Origin: Hyphomicrobiales bacterium
Lineage (GTDB): Bacteria; Pseudomonadota; Alphaproteobacteria; Rhizobiales; Rhizobiaceae
Direction: 5' to 3'
DNA: 64,000 nt
Assembly: GCA_900469625.1 (NCBI GenBank)
Contig: UBXV01000027.1
Span: 1 to 64,000, forward strand
Below, one piece after another: positions 54,108 to 63,789 of this stretch. The translations under genes and the position numbers were made by a program. How positions within the stretch are numbered: the first letter of the stretch is position 1; every line of letters starts with the position of its first letter. Below the pieces are notes generated by a model. That model did not search any database, was not told the origin of the DNA, and saw only the letters and a program-made list of their open reading frames with translations.

Positions 54108-54260
54108 TCAGTCCTCCTTCAGGGGGATGGCTGCGGCATCTTCGGCGGCCTTCTTGGCGCCGGGCCGGAACATGAAAGCAACGACACCCAGGAAAAAGAG
54201 GGTCATGGCAAGGAGCGCCCAGCTGTCGGCGAACTGCCGCATGGCGGTGTAGGTTTCCAT
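54108..54260 (-). CDS. ccoQ: cbb3 oxidase small subunit CcoQ/FixQ
   Basis: 50-residue single-span membrane peptide (METYTAMRQFADSWALLAM..., segment about 14-33, then a basic and acidic tail ending PLKED). It is too short for routine calling but the size, position between ccoO and ccoP and sequence 'W.LLAMTLFFLGVVAFMFRPG.KK' identify CcoQ, which stabilises the oxidase. The start is the ATG at 54260, 12 bases after the ccoO stop, with GGAGGCACGGAC overlapping. Confidence 0.93.
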   Translation of the reverse strand: METYTAMRQFADSWALLAMTLFFLGVVAFMFRPGAKKAAEDAAAIPLKED

Positions 54261-54272
54261 GTCCGTGCCTCC

Positions 54273-55004
54273 TCAGCGATAGCCGGTTGTGTCGTCATAG
54301 GTGGAGAAGTCGACAAGCGTGCCGAGCATCTGGAGATAGGCGACGAGCGCGTCCATCTCGGTCAGCTTCTGCGGATCGCCATCGAAATCGCCGAGCTTCG
54401 CCTTGGGGTAGCGCGCCTCGACGCCCGAGGTGTCCGCGTTCGGATCGGCCTGCGCCTTGATGTCGGCCGTCGCGTTCTCGATCATCTCGTCGGTATAGGG
54501 CACGCCGACGGCCCTGTTGGCCTTCAGCTGCCCGGCGACGGTCCTGAGGTCGAGTGGCGTCGACTTGAGGAACGCATAGCTCGGCATCACCGATTCCGGC
54601 ACCACCGAGCGCGGCTCGATCATGTGCTGGACGTGCCACTCGTTGGAGTAGCGGTCGCCGACGCGGGCGAGATCCGGGCCGGTGCGCTTGGAACCCCACT
54701 GGAACGGGTGGTCGTACATCGACTCCGCCGCCAGCGAGTAGTGACCGTAGCGTTCCACCTCGTCGCGGAACGGACGGATCATCTGGCTGTGACAGACGTA
54801 GCAGCCTTCGCGCACGTAGATGTCGCGGCCGGCGAGCTCGAGCGGCGAATAGGGCCGCATGCCTTCCACCTTCTCGATGGTGTTTTCGAGATAGAACAGC
54901 GGCGCGATTTCAACGATGCCGCCGATCGAGACGACGAGAAGCGAGCCGACGAGAAGCAGTGTCGCGTTGCGCTCGAGCGTGGCGTGTTTGTCGAGAATGG
55001 ACAT
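54273..55004 (-). CDS. ccoO: cbb3 cytochrome c oxidase subunit II, monoheme CcoO/FixO
   Basis: 243 residues. One N-terminal membrane segment (about 13-35), then a c-type heme motif CYVCH (68-72, followed by SQMIRPF) and the axial-Met region near '[12 protein letters not shown]'. Sequence '[36 protein letters not shown]' is a FixO hallmark. It mediates electron transfer to the CcoN heme. It follows ccoN by 13 bases. Confidence 0.96.
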   Translation of the reverse strand: MSILDKHATLERNATLLLVGSLLVVSIGGIVEIAPLFYLENTIEKVEGMRPYSPLELAGRDIYVREGCYVCHSQMIRPFRDEVERYGHYSLAAESMYDHPFQWGSKRTGPDLARVGDRYSNEWHVQHMIEPRSVVPESVMPSYAFLKSTPLDLRTVAGQLKANRAVGVPYTDEMIENATADIKAQADPNADTSGVEARYPKAKLGDFDGDPQKLTEMDALVAYLQMLGTLVDFSTYDDTTGYR

Positions 55005-55017
55005 TGTCTATGCCCTC

Positions 55018-56640
55018 CTATTCCGCAGCCTTGAGCGCCGGCGTCGCACCGAAGATCGGAGCTTCGTCGCGCACGCGGCCAAGGATGGTCATTGTTACGT
55101 TGAAGGCCATGAGCAGAGCGCCGGCGAGGAACAGGGCACCGCCGAGTGCGCGCAGCACGTAGTAAGGCAGCATGGCCGCGACCGATTCCGCGAAGGAATA
55201 GACGAGGAAACCCTGGTCGTCGTATTCGCGCCACATCAGGCCCTGCTGGATGCCGGCGACCCACATGACGGCGGCGTAGACGACGATGCCGAGCGTGGCG
55301 AGCCAGAAGTGCCAGTTGACCATGCGCACGCTATAGAGCCGCTCGCGGTTCCACAGCTTGGGCGTGAGATAGTAGATGGCGCCGAAGGTGATCAGGCCGT
55401 TCCAGCCGAGCGCGCCGGAATGCACGTGGCCGATCGTCCAGTCCGTATAGTGGCTGAGCGAGTTGACCGTCTTGATCGACATCATCGGACCTTCGAAGGT
55501 CGCCATGCCGTAGAAGGCGACGGCCATGACCATCATGCGGATGATCGGGTCCGTACGGATCTTGTCCCATGCGCCCGAAAGCGTCATCAGGCCGTTGATC
55601 ATGCCACCCCACGAAGGCATCCACAGCATGATGGAGAACACCATGCCCAGCGTCTGCGCCCAGTCGGGCAGAGCGGTGTAATGCAGGTGGTGCGGGCCGG
55701 CCCAGATGTACATGAAGATCAGCGACCAGAAGTGGATGATCGACAGACGGTAGGAATAGACGGGACGGTTGGCCTGCTTGGGGATGAAGTAATACATCAT
55801 GCCGAGGAAGCCGGCCGTCAGGAAGAAGCCGACGGCGTTATGCCCGTACCACCACTGCGTCAGCGCGTCCTGCACGCCGGCAAACGCCGAGTAGCTCTTG
55901 GAGCCGAGGAACGACACCGGAACCGCCAGGTTGTTGACGATGTGCAGCATCGCGATGGTGACGATGAAGGCGAGGTAGAACCAGTTCGCCACATAGATAT
56001 GCGGCTCCTTGCGCCGAAGCAGCGTGCCCATGAACACCGCGAGATAGGCGACCCAGACGATCGTCAGCCACAGGTCGACATACCATTCCGGCTCGGCATA
56101 TTCCTTCGACTGGGTGATGCCCAGCAGGTAGCCGGTGGCCGCCATGACGATGAACAGCTGGTAGCCCCAGAACACGAACCAGGCCAGATTGCCGCCGAAG
56201 AGGCGAGCGCGGCTGGTGCGCTGGACGATGTAGAACGAGGTGGCGATCAGCGCGTTGCCGCCGAAGGCGAAGATCACGGCCGAGGTGTGCAGCGGCCGCA
56301 TGCGGCCGAAATTGAACCACGGCTCGATATTGAGATCCGGAAAGGCCAGCTGGAGTGCAACCACGACACCCACGAGGAAGCCGACGACGCCCCAGAAGAC
56401 GGTGGCGATAACGCCATACTTCACCACGTCGTCAGAATATTCCGATTGCGGTGCGGCCGCCCTGCCCGCCGCCGCCGGGCTGAAATCCAGGCGGCGCAGC
56501 ATGACGATCGTGCTGCCGAGCAGCACGAAGAACAGCACCCACATATGGGCTTCAAACTGCCGGTCCTGCGCAAAACCCGCGCCCAGAAGCGCGAGGAATG
56601 CACCGATCCCGAGCAGGATCGTCTCGAAAGAGTATTTCAT
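55018..56640 (-). CDS. ccoN: cbb3 cytochrome c oxidase subunit I, CcoN/FixN
   Basis: 540-residue heme-copper oxidase catalytic subunit with twelve membrane segments. Metal-site histidines are visible in '[21 protein letters not shown]' (low-spin heme b), '[21 protein letters not shown]' (CuB His and the Tyr/His region), '[15 protein letters not shown]' (CuB His pair) and '[19 protein letters not shown]' (heme b/b3 ligands). High oxygen affinity suits microaerobic life. First gene of ccoNOQP; the ATG at 56640 has GGGGACC upstream. A perfect TTGAT-n4-ATCAA FNR/FixK box is 103 bases before it. Confidence 0.97.
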   Translation of the reverse strand: MKYSFETILLGIGAFLALLGAGFAQDRQFEAHMWVLFFVLLGSTIVMLRRLDFSPAAAGRAAAPQSEYSDDVVKYGVIATVFWGVVGFLVGVVVALQLAFPDLNIEPWFNFGRMRPLHTSAVIFAFGGNALIATSFYIVQRTSRARLFGGNLAWFVFWGYQLFIVMAATGYLLGITQSKEYAEPEWYVDLWLTIVWVAYLAVFMGTLLRRKEPHIYVANWFYLAFIVTIAMLHIVNNLAVPVSFLGSKSYSAFAGVQDALTQWWYGHNAVGFFLTAGFLGMMYYFIPKQANRPVYSYRLSIIHFWSLIFMYIWAGPHHLHYTALPDWAQTLGMVFSIMLWMPSWGGMINGLMTLSGAWDKIRTDPIIRMMVMAVAFYGMATFEGPMMSIKTVNSLSHYTDWTIGHVHSGALGWNGLITFGAIYYLTPKLWNRERLYSVRMVNWHFWLATLGIVVYAAVMWVAGIQQGLMWREYDDQGFLVYSFAESVAAMLPYYVLRALGGALFLAGALLMAFNVTMTILGRVRDEAPIFGATPALKAAE

Positions 56641-56742
56641 GGTTGGGTCCCCAACTTTATCCGATGCAGACGCGTGCGCACACCTGGAGGTGGCATGGCA
56701 GCGCAGCTTGCCGGAACGTGGCAGAATCGGGGCACGCGCACC

Positions 56743-56756
56743 TTGATTCAGATCAA
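56743..56756. promoter_or_regulatory. FNR/FixK box shared by ccoN and the hemerythrin-like gene
   Basis: TTGATTCAGATCAA, a perfect match to the TTGAT-n4-ATCAA consensus, 103 bases before ccoN (minus strand) and 73 bases before the divergent hemerythrin-like ATG. Confidence 0.85.
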
Positions 56757-56829
56757 GGCCGGCGGTGCCGACTTGCATCACCCTCAGAAAACAATGAGGG
56801 AGCGCCATAGGAGCTGGCGTCAGAACAGC

Positions 56830-57354
56830 ATGAAGAGAACGAACGACAATGGCCGGATCAGGCCGTGGACCGGTCTGCCGCCGCGCCCGGCCCTTTCCGG
56901 CGAACCGCGGGCCCTGCTTGCACGGGCACATCAGGAGCAGCTTGCGCTCTGCAACAGCCTGGAAGAAATCGCCGACAGCCTGCCGGCCGACATCGACCGG
57001 CAGAAATGTGCCTATGCCGCCAAGATGCTGGAGCCGCTGATCCGCGAGCTGCACTCCGGCGAGGAAAGTGCGGTGTTTCGCTGGGTCGAACTCAACTGCG
57101 GCGACGACCCTTCGATCGCGGCAACGCTGGCGCGGCTGAAATACGAGCACTGCGAGGACGAGTGCTTTGCCGAGGAGCTGGCGGAAATGCTGGTCAAGCT
57201 GGGTACGGCCGACGAGCGAGTGAACGCGGAGACCGCCGGCTACATGCTGCGCGGCTTCTTCACCAACCTGCGCCGGCATATCGGCTTCGAGCAGGAATGT
57301 CTTCGCACCTTGCTGCCCGCCGGTTCGGAGATCGTATCGGCCGACCTCAACTGA
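56830..57354 (+). CDS. Hemerythrin-like HHE-domain protein
   Basis: 174 residues forming a four-helix bundle with diiron-ligand candidates: H34 (ARAHQEQL), H75-x3-E79 (ELHSGEE), H107 and E109/E111 (YEHCEDE) and H150-x3-E154 (RHIGFEQE). Such proteins bind O2 or NO, or protect iron-sulfur centres. It diverges from ccoN with the FNR/FixK box between them, so microaerobic expression alongside the oxidase is likely. Start is the ATG at 56830 (AGGAG lies 17 bases upstream, rather far); an in-frame ATG at 56794 would add 12 residues. Confidence 0.8.
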   Translation: MKRTNDNGRIRPWTGLPPRPALSGEPRALLARAHQEQLALCNSLEEIADSLPADIDRQKCAYAAKMLEPLIRELHSGEESAVFRWVELNCGDDPSIAATLARLKYEHCEDECFAEELAEMLVKLGTADERVNAETAGYMLRGFFTNLRRHIGFEQECLRTLLPAGSEIVSADLN

Positions 57355-57435
57355 CGGCATGGCAACTCCCGATCGCACCCGATTGCGGGAACGATGCGAT
57401 TGCGGAGTGAAACAATGGACGTTGAAAACAATAGA

Positions 57436-57465
57436 GCGCCGCGCGTCACATTTGGCGCGCGGCGC
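57436..57465. terminator. Hairpin between hemerythrin-like and PAS genes
   Basis: GCGCCGCGCG / CGCGCGGCGC perfect arms with a 10-base loop, between the two convergent stops, so it may serve both. Confidence 0.65.
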
Positions 57466-57501
57466 ATTTGCGCGCTTCGCAACCGGGCGGCATGAACCGG
57501 A

Positions 57502-58239
57502 TCAGGCGGCGATCGCCCGGCGCCGGTCCGCATGTTCCTGGATCACCAGGATCGCGCCGATGAGCTTGCCGGTGCTTGACATGCACGGCGTCAGCTTGCA
57601 GCGCACGACCACGGTGCGCCCCTCGACGGTCTTGGCAAAGGTGTAATCCACCACCTCGCCGGCGAAACAGCGATCCAGATAGTTCCGGACCCGCTGCTCG
57701 AAGCGCTGGATGCCGATGAATTCGACGATATGCCGGCCGATGAGATCCATCGGGCGGCTTTCGAGGTGGCTGGCGTTGAGCGGATTGGTATAGAGGTAGC
57801 GATAATCGGGCGTGATCACCGCGATACGATCGGGAAAACTGTCGAGGATCGCCTCGTTGAGCAGCCCCTCGTCGGCCCGGCCCTTGGTGGGTGACGCAGG
57901 CGTGCGCTCCAGCCGCAACTCCGCGGCGTTGACGGCGCCCGTGGCCGCGAAATAGCGATTGATCAGCGACTGCAGCAGCTGCGAATGGCGCAGCACGCAG
58001 GAAATGTCGTCCGCCTCGACGCGCAGGATATCGATCAGAAACTGGAACTGAAGGCGGGCATCCTCGACGCTCACGGCCTTCTCGTCATAGACGGACTTCA
58101 GGATAGGATCGAGTTCACGATCCAGAAGTCCGATCAGATGCTCATCTGCAGTACGTACCGCATACTGCAGTTGTGAATACTTGAACCAGAACAGCTCAAT
58201 CAGTGCGTTCAATTCGAAACCCCAATTCCCCCACGGCAT
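57502..58239 (-). CDS. PAS-domain protein
   Basis: 245 residues. The first half is helical and without a known domain (about 1-110). The second half is a PAS domain (about 125-240): 'ILDSFPDRIAVITPDYRYLYTNPLNASHLES....DLIGRHIVEFIGIQRFEQRVRNYLDRCFAGEVVDYTFAKTVEGRTVVVRCKLTPCMSSTGKLIGAILVIQE'. There is no kinase, GGDEF or HTH output, so it probably senses a ligand and acts through a partner. The ATG at 58239 is used; an ATG at 58257 is in frame and neither has a clear ribosome site. Convergent with the hemerythrin gene. Confidence 0.75.
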   Translation of the reverse strand: MPWGNWGFELNALIELFWFKYSQLQYAVRTADEHLIGLLDRELDPILKSVYDEKAVSVEDARLQFQFLIDILRVEADDISCVLRHSQLLQSLINRYFAATGAVNAAELRLERTPASPTKGRADEGLLNEAILDSFPDRIAVITPDYRYLYTNPLNASHLESRPMDLIGRHIVEFIGIQRFEQRVRNYLDRCFAGEVVDYTFAKTVEGRTVVVRCKLTPCMSSTGKLIGAILVIQEHADRRRAIAA

Positions 58240-58557
58240 GAAGCCGCGCCGATGCACTCAATAAGACAGGCTTTGATGGTGTAGATGCTGATCCAGGCTC
58301 TGACGGCGTTCCCCCACCCCTCGCGAAAACCGCCTGACTTTGCCCACCCAAAGCGCTTGCAGTCTGTTCCCCGCGACACAAGCCAGAGTTTACACTCATT
58401 GCCGTGCCGTTCAACATCAGAAAGGAAAGCTTGCACGCACGAAGCGCTGTGAACGGCGCAAAGACACCGAATTTCGCCAACAAATGCTTTAAGCATAGAC
58501 AAAAAATGGTGCCGCAGCCTTCCGGCCGCAACGCCCTTTTGGGGGTCGTCAGGAGAA
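58240..58557. other. Intergenic, no gene seen
   Basis: About 320 bases between the PAS gene and lpxXL. An A/T-richer patch near 58375-58505 probably holds the PAS promoter. No RNA gene or repeat recognised. Confidence 0.45.
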
Positions 58558-59487
58558 TCAGTCTTTCAGGTGGCGCTTGATGTGCCAGCGATCGTGATAC
58601 CAGAGCCACTGGCCAGGATACTCGCGCACCCAGCTCTCGACCTTGTCGTTGAGCACCTGCGCCGTGGCATTGACGTCGACGGCGCCTTCAGCGTTGCGCG
58701 GGATCTCGATCGCCGGCTCCAGCTCCAGCCGGAAGCGACCGCCGGGCAACCGGACGCAGCGCGCCGGATAGACCTCGCAATTGAACTGGCGCACCAGCTT
58801 GGCGAGCAGCGGATTGGTCTGGACGTCCTGGCCGAAGAATTTCGTCTTCAGCCCCTTGCGGAACTTCTGGTCGACAAGCACGCCGACGCCGTTGCCGCGC
58901 TCGAGCTGGCGTGCCAGCGCAAAGGACGAGCCCGCATGCGACGGCACGAGATTGCCCATGCGCTCCTTGCGGAACTCGAACACCTTCTCGGCAACGTAAG
59001 GGTTGTTCGGCGGGCGGAAGAGAACGGTGACTTCGAGACCGAAGGCCGAGCCTGCCACCGGCAGCATTTCGAAATTGCCGCTGTGGGCGGTAAAGACGAT
59101 GAAGGGCCGCGGATTGTCGCGCAACTCGAGAAAGAGCGGCACGCCGGAGACTTCGACGCGGCCGGGCGTGGTCGCCTCCGGGTCGAAATCGAACAGCCGG
59201 TCGAGAAAGACATATTCGGCCGCCATGCGGCCCATATTGCCCCAGCTCTCCATGGCGATCGCTTCGATCTCGGCCTCGCTCTTTTCGGGAAAGGCGTTGC
59301 GCAGATTGGTCAGCGTCAGCGTGTGGCGGCTGGTCTTCGGACCGATGAAGCGCGCGACGCGATCCATGAAACGGATCGCGCCGTCGGCCGGAAACAGCTT
59401 CAGCACCGTCAGGAGCAGGAAGACGAATTGCGCGATCAGCCACTGCCGGAAATGATCCGCCGCCAGAACCAGCCGTGTGATCAGCAT
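58558..59487 (-). CDS. lpxXL: Lipid A very-long-chain acyltransferase LpxXL
   Basis: 309-residue inner-membrane acyltransferase of the LpxL/HtrB family. An N-terminal membrane segment (about 15-35) precedes the acyltransferase domain with the catalytic H-x4-E motif (HSGNFE in FTAHSGNFEMLPVAG, about 135) and the 'VGVLVDQKF.KG' segment of the family. With AcpXL it transfers a 27-hydroxyoctacosanoyl chain to lipid A in rhizobia. It is the last gene of the acpXL cluster; the start overlaps the adh stop region (TTG at 59502, GTG at 59493 and ATG at 59487 are all possible, and the ATG is used here). Confidence 0.93.
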   Translation of the reverse strand: MLITRLVLAADHFRQWLIAQFVFLLLTVLKLFPADGAIRFMDRVARFIGPKTSRHTLTLTNLRNAFPEKSEAEIEAIAMESWGNMGRMAAEYVFLDRLFDFDPEATTPGRVEVSGVPLFLELRDNPRPFIVFTAHSGNFEMLPVAGSAFGLEVTVLFRPPNNPYVAEKVFEFRKERMGNLVPSHAGSSFALARQLERGNGVGVLVDQKFRKGLKTKFFGQDVQTNPLLAKLVRQFNCEVYPARCVRLPGGRFRLELEPAIEIPRNAEGAVDVNATAQVLNDKVESWVREYPGQWLWYHDRWHIKRHLKD

Positions 59488-59498
59488 GCGCACGGTGG

Positions 59499-60527
59499 TC
59501 AATCCATCTTCAGGATGATCTTGCCGAAGATCTGGCGCGATTCCATCCGCTCCAGAGCCCGGTCGATCTCATCGAAGCCGACCTGCGTATCGATGACGGG
59601 ATGCACCAGGCCCCGCGCCATTTTCTGCATGGCGTTGGCCATGTTTTCCATGCGGCAGCCGAAGGAGCCGAGCAGCTTCAGCTGCTGCTGGAACAGCATC
59701 ATCAGGTTCATGTCGGTCGACACGCCCGAAGTCGAGCCACAGGTGACGAGACGCCCGCCCCGCTTCATGCAGAGCATGGAGCCGGCCCAGGTGTCCTTGC
59801 CGACGTGTTCGAACACGACGTCGACGCCCTTCTTCTTGGTGAGCTTGCGCACGACGCCCTCGAAGCGGTCGGTGCGGTAGTTGATGACGTGATCGGCGCC
59901 GAGCGCCTTTGCCTTCTCGATCTTGTCGTCGGAACCAACTGTGGTGATGACGGTGCAGCCGATCTTCTTGGCGAGCTGGATGGCTGCCGAGCCGATGCCG
60001 GAGCCGCCGGCATGAACGAGGATGGTTTCACCCGGTTCGAGCTTGGCGTTGTCGAACAACATGTGCTCGACCGTGCCGAAGGTCACCGGCGCAAGCGCTG
60101 CGGCAACGGCATCGATCCCCGGAGGTGCGGGCACCAGCAGGCGCGCCGGCAGGTTGATCTTCTCCTGCGCAAAGCCGTCGAGGTGGAAGCCGTGCACGCC
60201 GCCCACATGTTCGCAGAGATTGTCGCGGCCTTCGCGGCACGGGCGGCAAAGGCCGCAGGTGCGCGCGCCATAGATCGACACGAGCTGCCCCGGCAGGACG
60301 CTCGAAACGCCAGGGCCGATCGCGTCGACGACGCCGGCTGCCTCGGCGCCGATGACCAGCGGCATCTTGCGCTTGGCGAACGCCATGCCGCGCCAGCCCC
60401 AGACGTCGATATGGTTGAGCGCGACCGCCTTGACGCGGAGCGTCACTTCGCCCGGGCCTGGCGCTTCCGGCTCGGGAATGTCGGTGATTTCGAGCTTGCG
60501 GTCATCGAGCAGTTGCAGGGCGCGCAT
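59499..60527 (-). CDS. MDR-family dehydrogenase of the acpXL cluster
   Basis: 342 residues. The catalytic domain has the structural-zinc cysteine lobe (CGLCRPCREGRDNLC, about 91-105) but not the usual catalytic zinc set: where classical alcohol dehydrogenases read C-x-T-D and G-H-E it reads N-H-I-D and G-A-E. The Rossmann domain has 'AGGSGIGSAAIQLAKKIG' (about 172-189). This composition is typical of the quinone-oxidoreductase-like branch that lies in acpXL clusters of rhizobia, where it is thought to take part in making the very-long-chain hydroxy acyl chain; the reaction is not established. Its stop overlaps the region where lpxXL starts. ATG preceded by GAGGAAAGACC. Confidence 0.88.
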   Translation of the reverse strand: MRALQLLDDRKLEITDIPEPEAPGPGEVTLRVKAVALNHIDVWGWRGMAFAKRKMPLVIGAEAAGVVDAIGPGVSSVLPGQLVSIYGARTCGLCRPCREGRDNLCEHVGGVHGFHLDGFAQEKINLPARLLVPAPPGIDAVAAALAPVTFGTVEHMLFDNAKLEPGETILVHAGGSGIGSAAIQLAKKIGCTVITTVGSDDKIEKAKALGADHVINYRTDRFEGVVRKLTKKKGVDVVFEHVGKDTWAGSMLCMKRGGRLVTCGSTSGVSTDMNLMMLFQQQLKLLGSFGCRMENMANAMQKMARGLVHPVIDTQVGFDEIDRALERMESRQIFGKIILKMD

Positions 60528-60687
60528 GGTCTTTCCTCTGCCTAGTGTGGCATCAATTCGTCTGGAGTTTCTGCGGCGCGGCTCTTGCTCAAACCGGATC
60601 CGGTTTCACGAAGGACCACGCTGCAGGTCTAATGCGTTTCAGCATCCTTCGCGCGCCCTATCGGCGCGCGACGCTGTCGCCGCCGGC

Positions 60688-61971
<1,284 letters not shown>

Positions 61972-61983
61972 CAATCGTTCCTC

Positions 61984-63186
61984 TTATTCGGCCGAAAGGA
62001 CCGCGACGCCTTCGCCGCGTGAATGACCGACGGTGGTCACGACCGCCGACCGGGCAGCCGCCGTCATCGGCTTTTCGAAGCTGGCATCGAAGGCCGGAAC
62101 CTTGGCGCCGTGGCCGAGCGTGAGTGCCGCAAGCGCGAGACCTGCCGGAAACTGTGCCTCGATGCTGTGACCGACCACGCCGCCATAGGCGCGCACCGGC
62201 GCACCGGCAAGCCTTGTCTGCAGGAAGGCCTTCTCGCTGCCGACGAGGTCATGCAGCCCCGAGGTGCCGGAAAAGACCACCGTCTGTGCCGGATCGAGCG
62301 TCTCGGCCGGTTTTGCAAGGTCTGCAAGGCGCGCTTCGAGCTTGCCGTCGGCGCGGCTGCCGCGGTCGCTGCCGATCGCGTCGATCGTCGCGTAGATGCG
62401 TGCGCCACGGGCCTCGGCGTATTCGCGCGATTCCAGCACCAGGAAGGCGCCGACCGATCCGGGGATCATGCCGCCGCCGTTTTCACGGCTGCGCGACCAG
62501 ATCGGGTGCCAGTCGCCGGTCGCCTGGCCCTGGATCGCCTCGATCATCAGCATGATGTCCAGACGCTCGGCCGAGAACGCACCGCCGACCAACGTATGCG
62601 TCGACTGCCCGGCCTTGATCCGGAAGAAGGCCGTTTCGATCGCGGAAATGCCGGCCGCCTCTTCGCCCATGAAGGTGCGCGACGATCCCGTCACCTTGTG
62701 GACGATCGAGATATTGCCGGCGAGAAGATTGGAGAGCTGGGCCAGGAACAGCGTCGGACGCAGTTCGGTCGTCAGCTTCTCGTTGAGCAACTGCTCACGG
62801 TCGTTGCGCTTCAGCGCCTCGTCGACGATCAGCGAATCGACATTGATGTCGCGCTCGCCACCGCCGGCAGCCACGATCATATCCATGCTGCCGCAGGCGT
62901 CGAGATTGTCCTTGAGGCCGGCATCGTCGAGCGCGAGCCCGGCGGCGAACACGCCGAGGCGCTGCCAGTTTTCCATCTGGCGCTGGTCGCCACGCTTGGC
63001 GATCTGCTGCGACCAGTCGATTTCCGGCAGCGGATGCACGGGATAGGGCTTGAACTTTTCCGTCTCGACGCGTGCCGCCGGCGTCTCGGCCGCGCTCAAA
63101 AGCGCGATATGCGGCTCGACGCCGACCCCAAGGCTCGTGACGATACCGACGCCGGTGATCACCACGTCGTTTGCGGATTTGCTCAT
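61984..63186 (-). CDS. fabF2XL: Ketosynthase-like protein FabF2 of the acpXL cluster, catalytically degenerate
   Basis: 400 residues with the ketosynthase fold and start (MSKSANDVVITGVGIVTSLG), but the active site is changed. Aligned by eye to FabF1, the catalytic Cys position is Glu176 (in TGSSRTFMGEEAAG), the first His is Ser306 (FSGTSG in place of NAHGTS) and only the second His is kept (H340 in GGVVGHS). This is the pattern of a KS-beta or chain-length factor subunit, not of an active condensing enzyme. It lies between fabZ (overlapping by coupled starts) and fabF1. Expected role: partner of FabF1 in setting very-long chain length; that is inference. Start at the ATG at 63186, with GGAG upstream; a GTG at 63192 is in frame. 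Confidence 0.88.
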   Translation of the reverse strand: MSKSANDVVITGVGIVTSLGVGVEPHIALLSAAETPAARVETEKFKPYPVHPLPEIDWSQQIAKRGDQRQMENWQRLGVFAAGLALDDAGLKDNLDACGSMDMIVAAGGGERDINVDSLIVDEALKRNDREQLLNEKLTTELRPTLFLAQLSNLLAGNISIVHKVTGSSRTFMGEEAAGISAIETAFFRIKAGQSTHTLVGGAFSAERLDIMLMIEAIQGQATGDWHPIWSRSRENGGGMIPGSVGAFLVLESREYAEARGARIYATIDAIGSDRGSRADGKLEARLADLAKPAETLDPAQTVVFSGTSGLHDLVGSEKAFLQTRLAGAPVRAYGGVVGHSIEAQFPAGLALAALTLGHGAKVPAFDASFEKPMTAAARSAVVTTVGHSRGEGVAVLSAE

Positions 63187-63188
63187 CT

Positions 63189-63674
63189 TCACTTCTCCGA
63201 AGCGGCGTTTGCCGCAATTGCCGCCATCAGGCCAACCTCGACGGCGCGCTTGCGCACGATATCGCCGAGCGGCACCTGATCGAACGGCATCGTCCTGAGT
63301 TTCAACTGTGCGTCACAGACCTTCTTGCCCGCCGACGTGATCTTCGCCTTGGTCACGGCAAAGCCGGAACCGTCATGCTCGAGGAAGGCTTCGATATCGA
63401 GTTCGGCCGAGGGCTCGACGAAGGTCCGCATCTTGGCACCATCCACCGACATCAAAAACGGCATCGCTGCGAAATCGGTCGCCGCCAGCACGAGAAATCC
63501 CGAAGCCTGCGCCATCGTCTCGATCAAAAGCACGCCCGGCACCAGCGGATAGCCTGGAAAGTGGCCCTCGAATACCGGGCTCTTTTCGGGAACGACGGAA
63601 CGCGCCGTCAGCCGGCCAGCCGAAAGATCGACCGTTTCGACACGATCGATCATCTGGAAATATTCAAGGAGCAT
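63189..63674 (-). CDS. fabZXL: 3-hydroxyacyl-ACP dehydratase FabZ of the acpXL cluster
   Basis: 161-residue hot-dog-fold dehydratase. The active-site segment GHFPGYPLVPGVLLIETMAQ carries His38 and Glu52, the catalytic pair of FabZ. It removes water from the 3-hydroxyacyl-AcpXL intermediate during very-long-chain elongation. Normal FabZ is about 150 residues, so the length is usual, with a short C-terminal extension. Its stop overlaps the fabF2 start, and it follows acpXL after an inter-genic terminator. Confidence 0.93.
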   Translation of the reverse strand: MLLEYFQMIDRVETVDLSAGRLTARSVVPEKSPVFEGHFPGYPLVPGVLLIETMAQASGFLVLAATDFAAMPFLMSVDGAKMRTFVEPSAELDIEAFLEHDGSGFAVTKAKITSAGKKVCDAQLKLRTMPFDQVPLGDIVRKRAVEVGLMAAIAANAASEK

Positions 63675-63705
63675 GGAGGCTCACCCCGTTGGTTTCGGGC
63701 TCAAG

Positions 63706-63756
63706 TAAAAACGCCAATGCCGCCTGTCAAGCGCAGGGCGCGACCGGCGGCATTGG
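63706..63756 (-). terminator. Terminator or attenuator after acpXL
   Basis: Arms CCAATGCCGCC (63714-63724) and GGCGGCATTGG (63746-63756) with a 21-base loop, followed on the minus strand by CGTTTTTACTTG. It would make acpXL a partly separate transcript, expressed more than the enzymes behind it. Confidence 0.7.
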
Positions 63757-63789
63757 AAATCGAGTGAAAAGGCTTGAACCTTGGCCCGA

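Noticed and set aside
54916-56829. The long open plus-strand frame upstream of and in phase with the hemerythrin gene
   Set aside because: It runs antisense through ccoO and ccoN; His/Asp/Arg-rich shadow composition. Only the part after 56830 is a gene.
58209-58502. Minus-strand frame of 97 residues overlapping the start of the PAS gene
   Set aside because: Cysteine-rich and unlike the local codon use, and it overlaps the PAS gene; no ribosome site seen.
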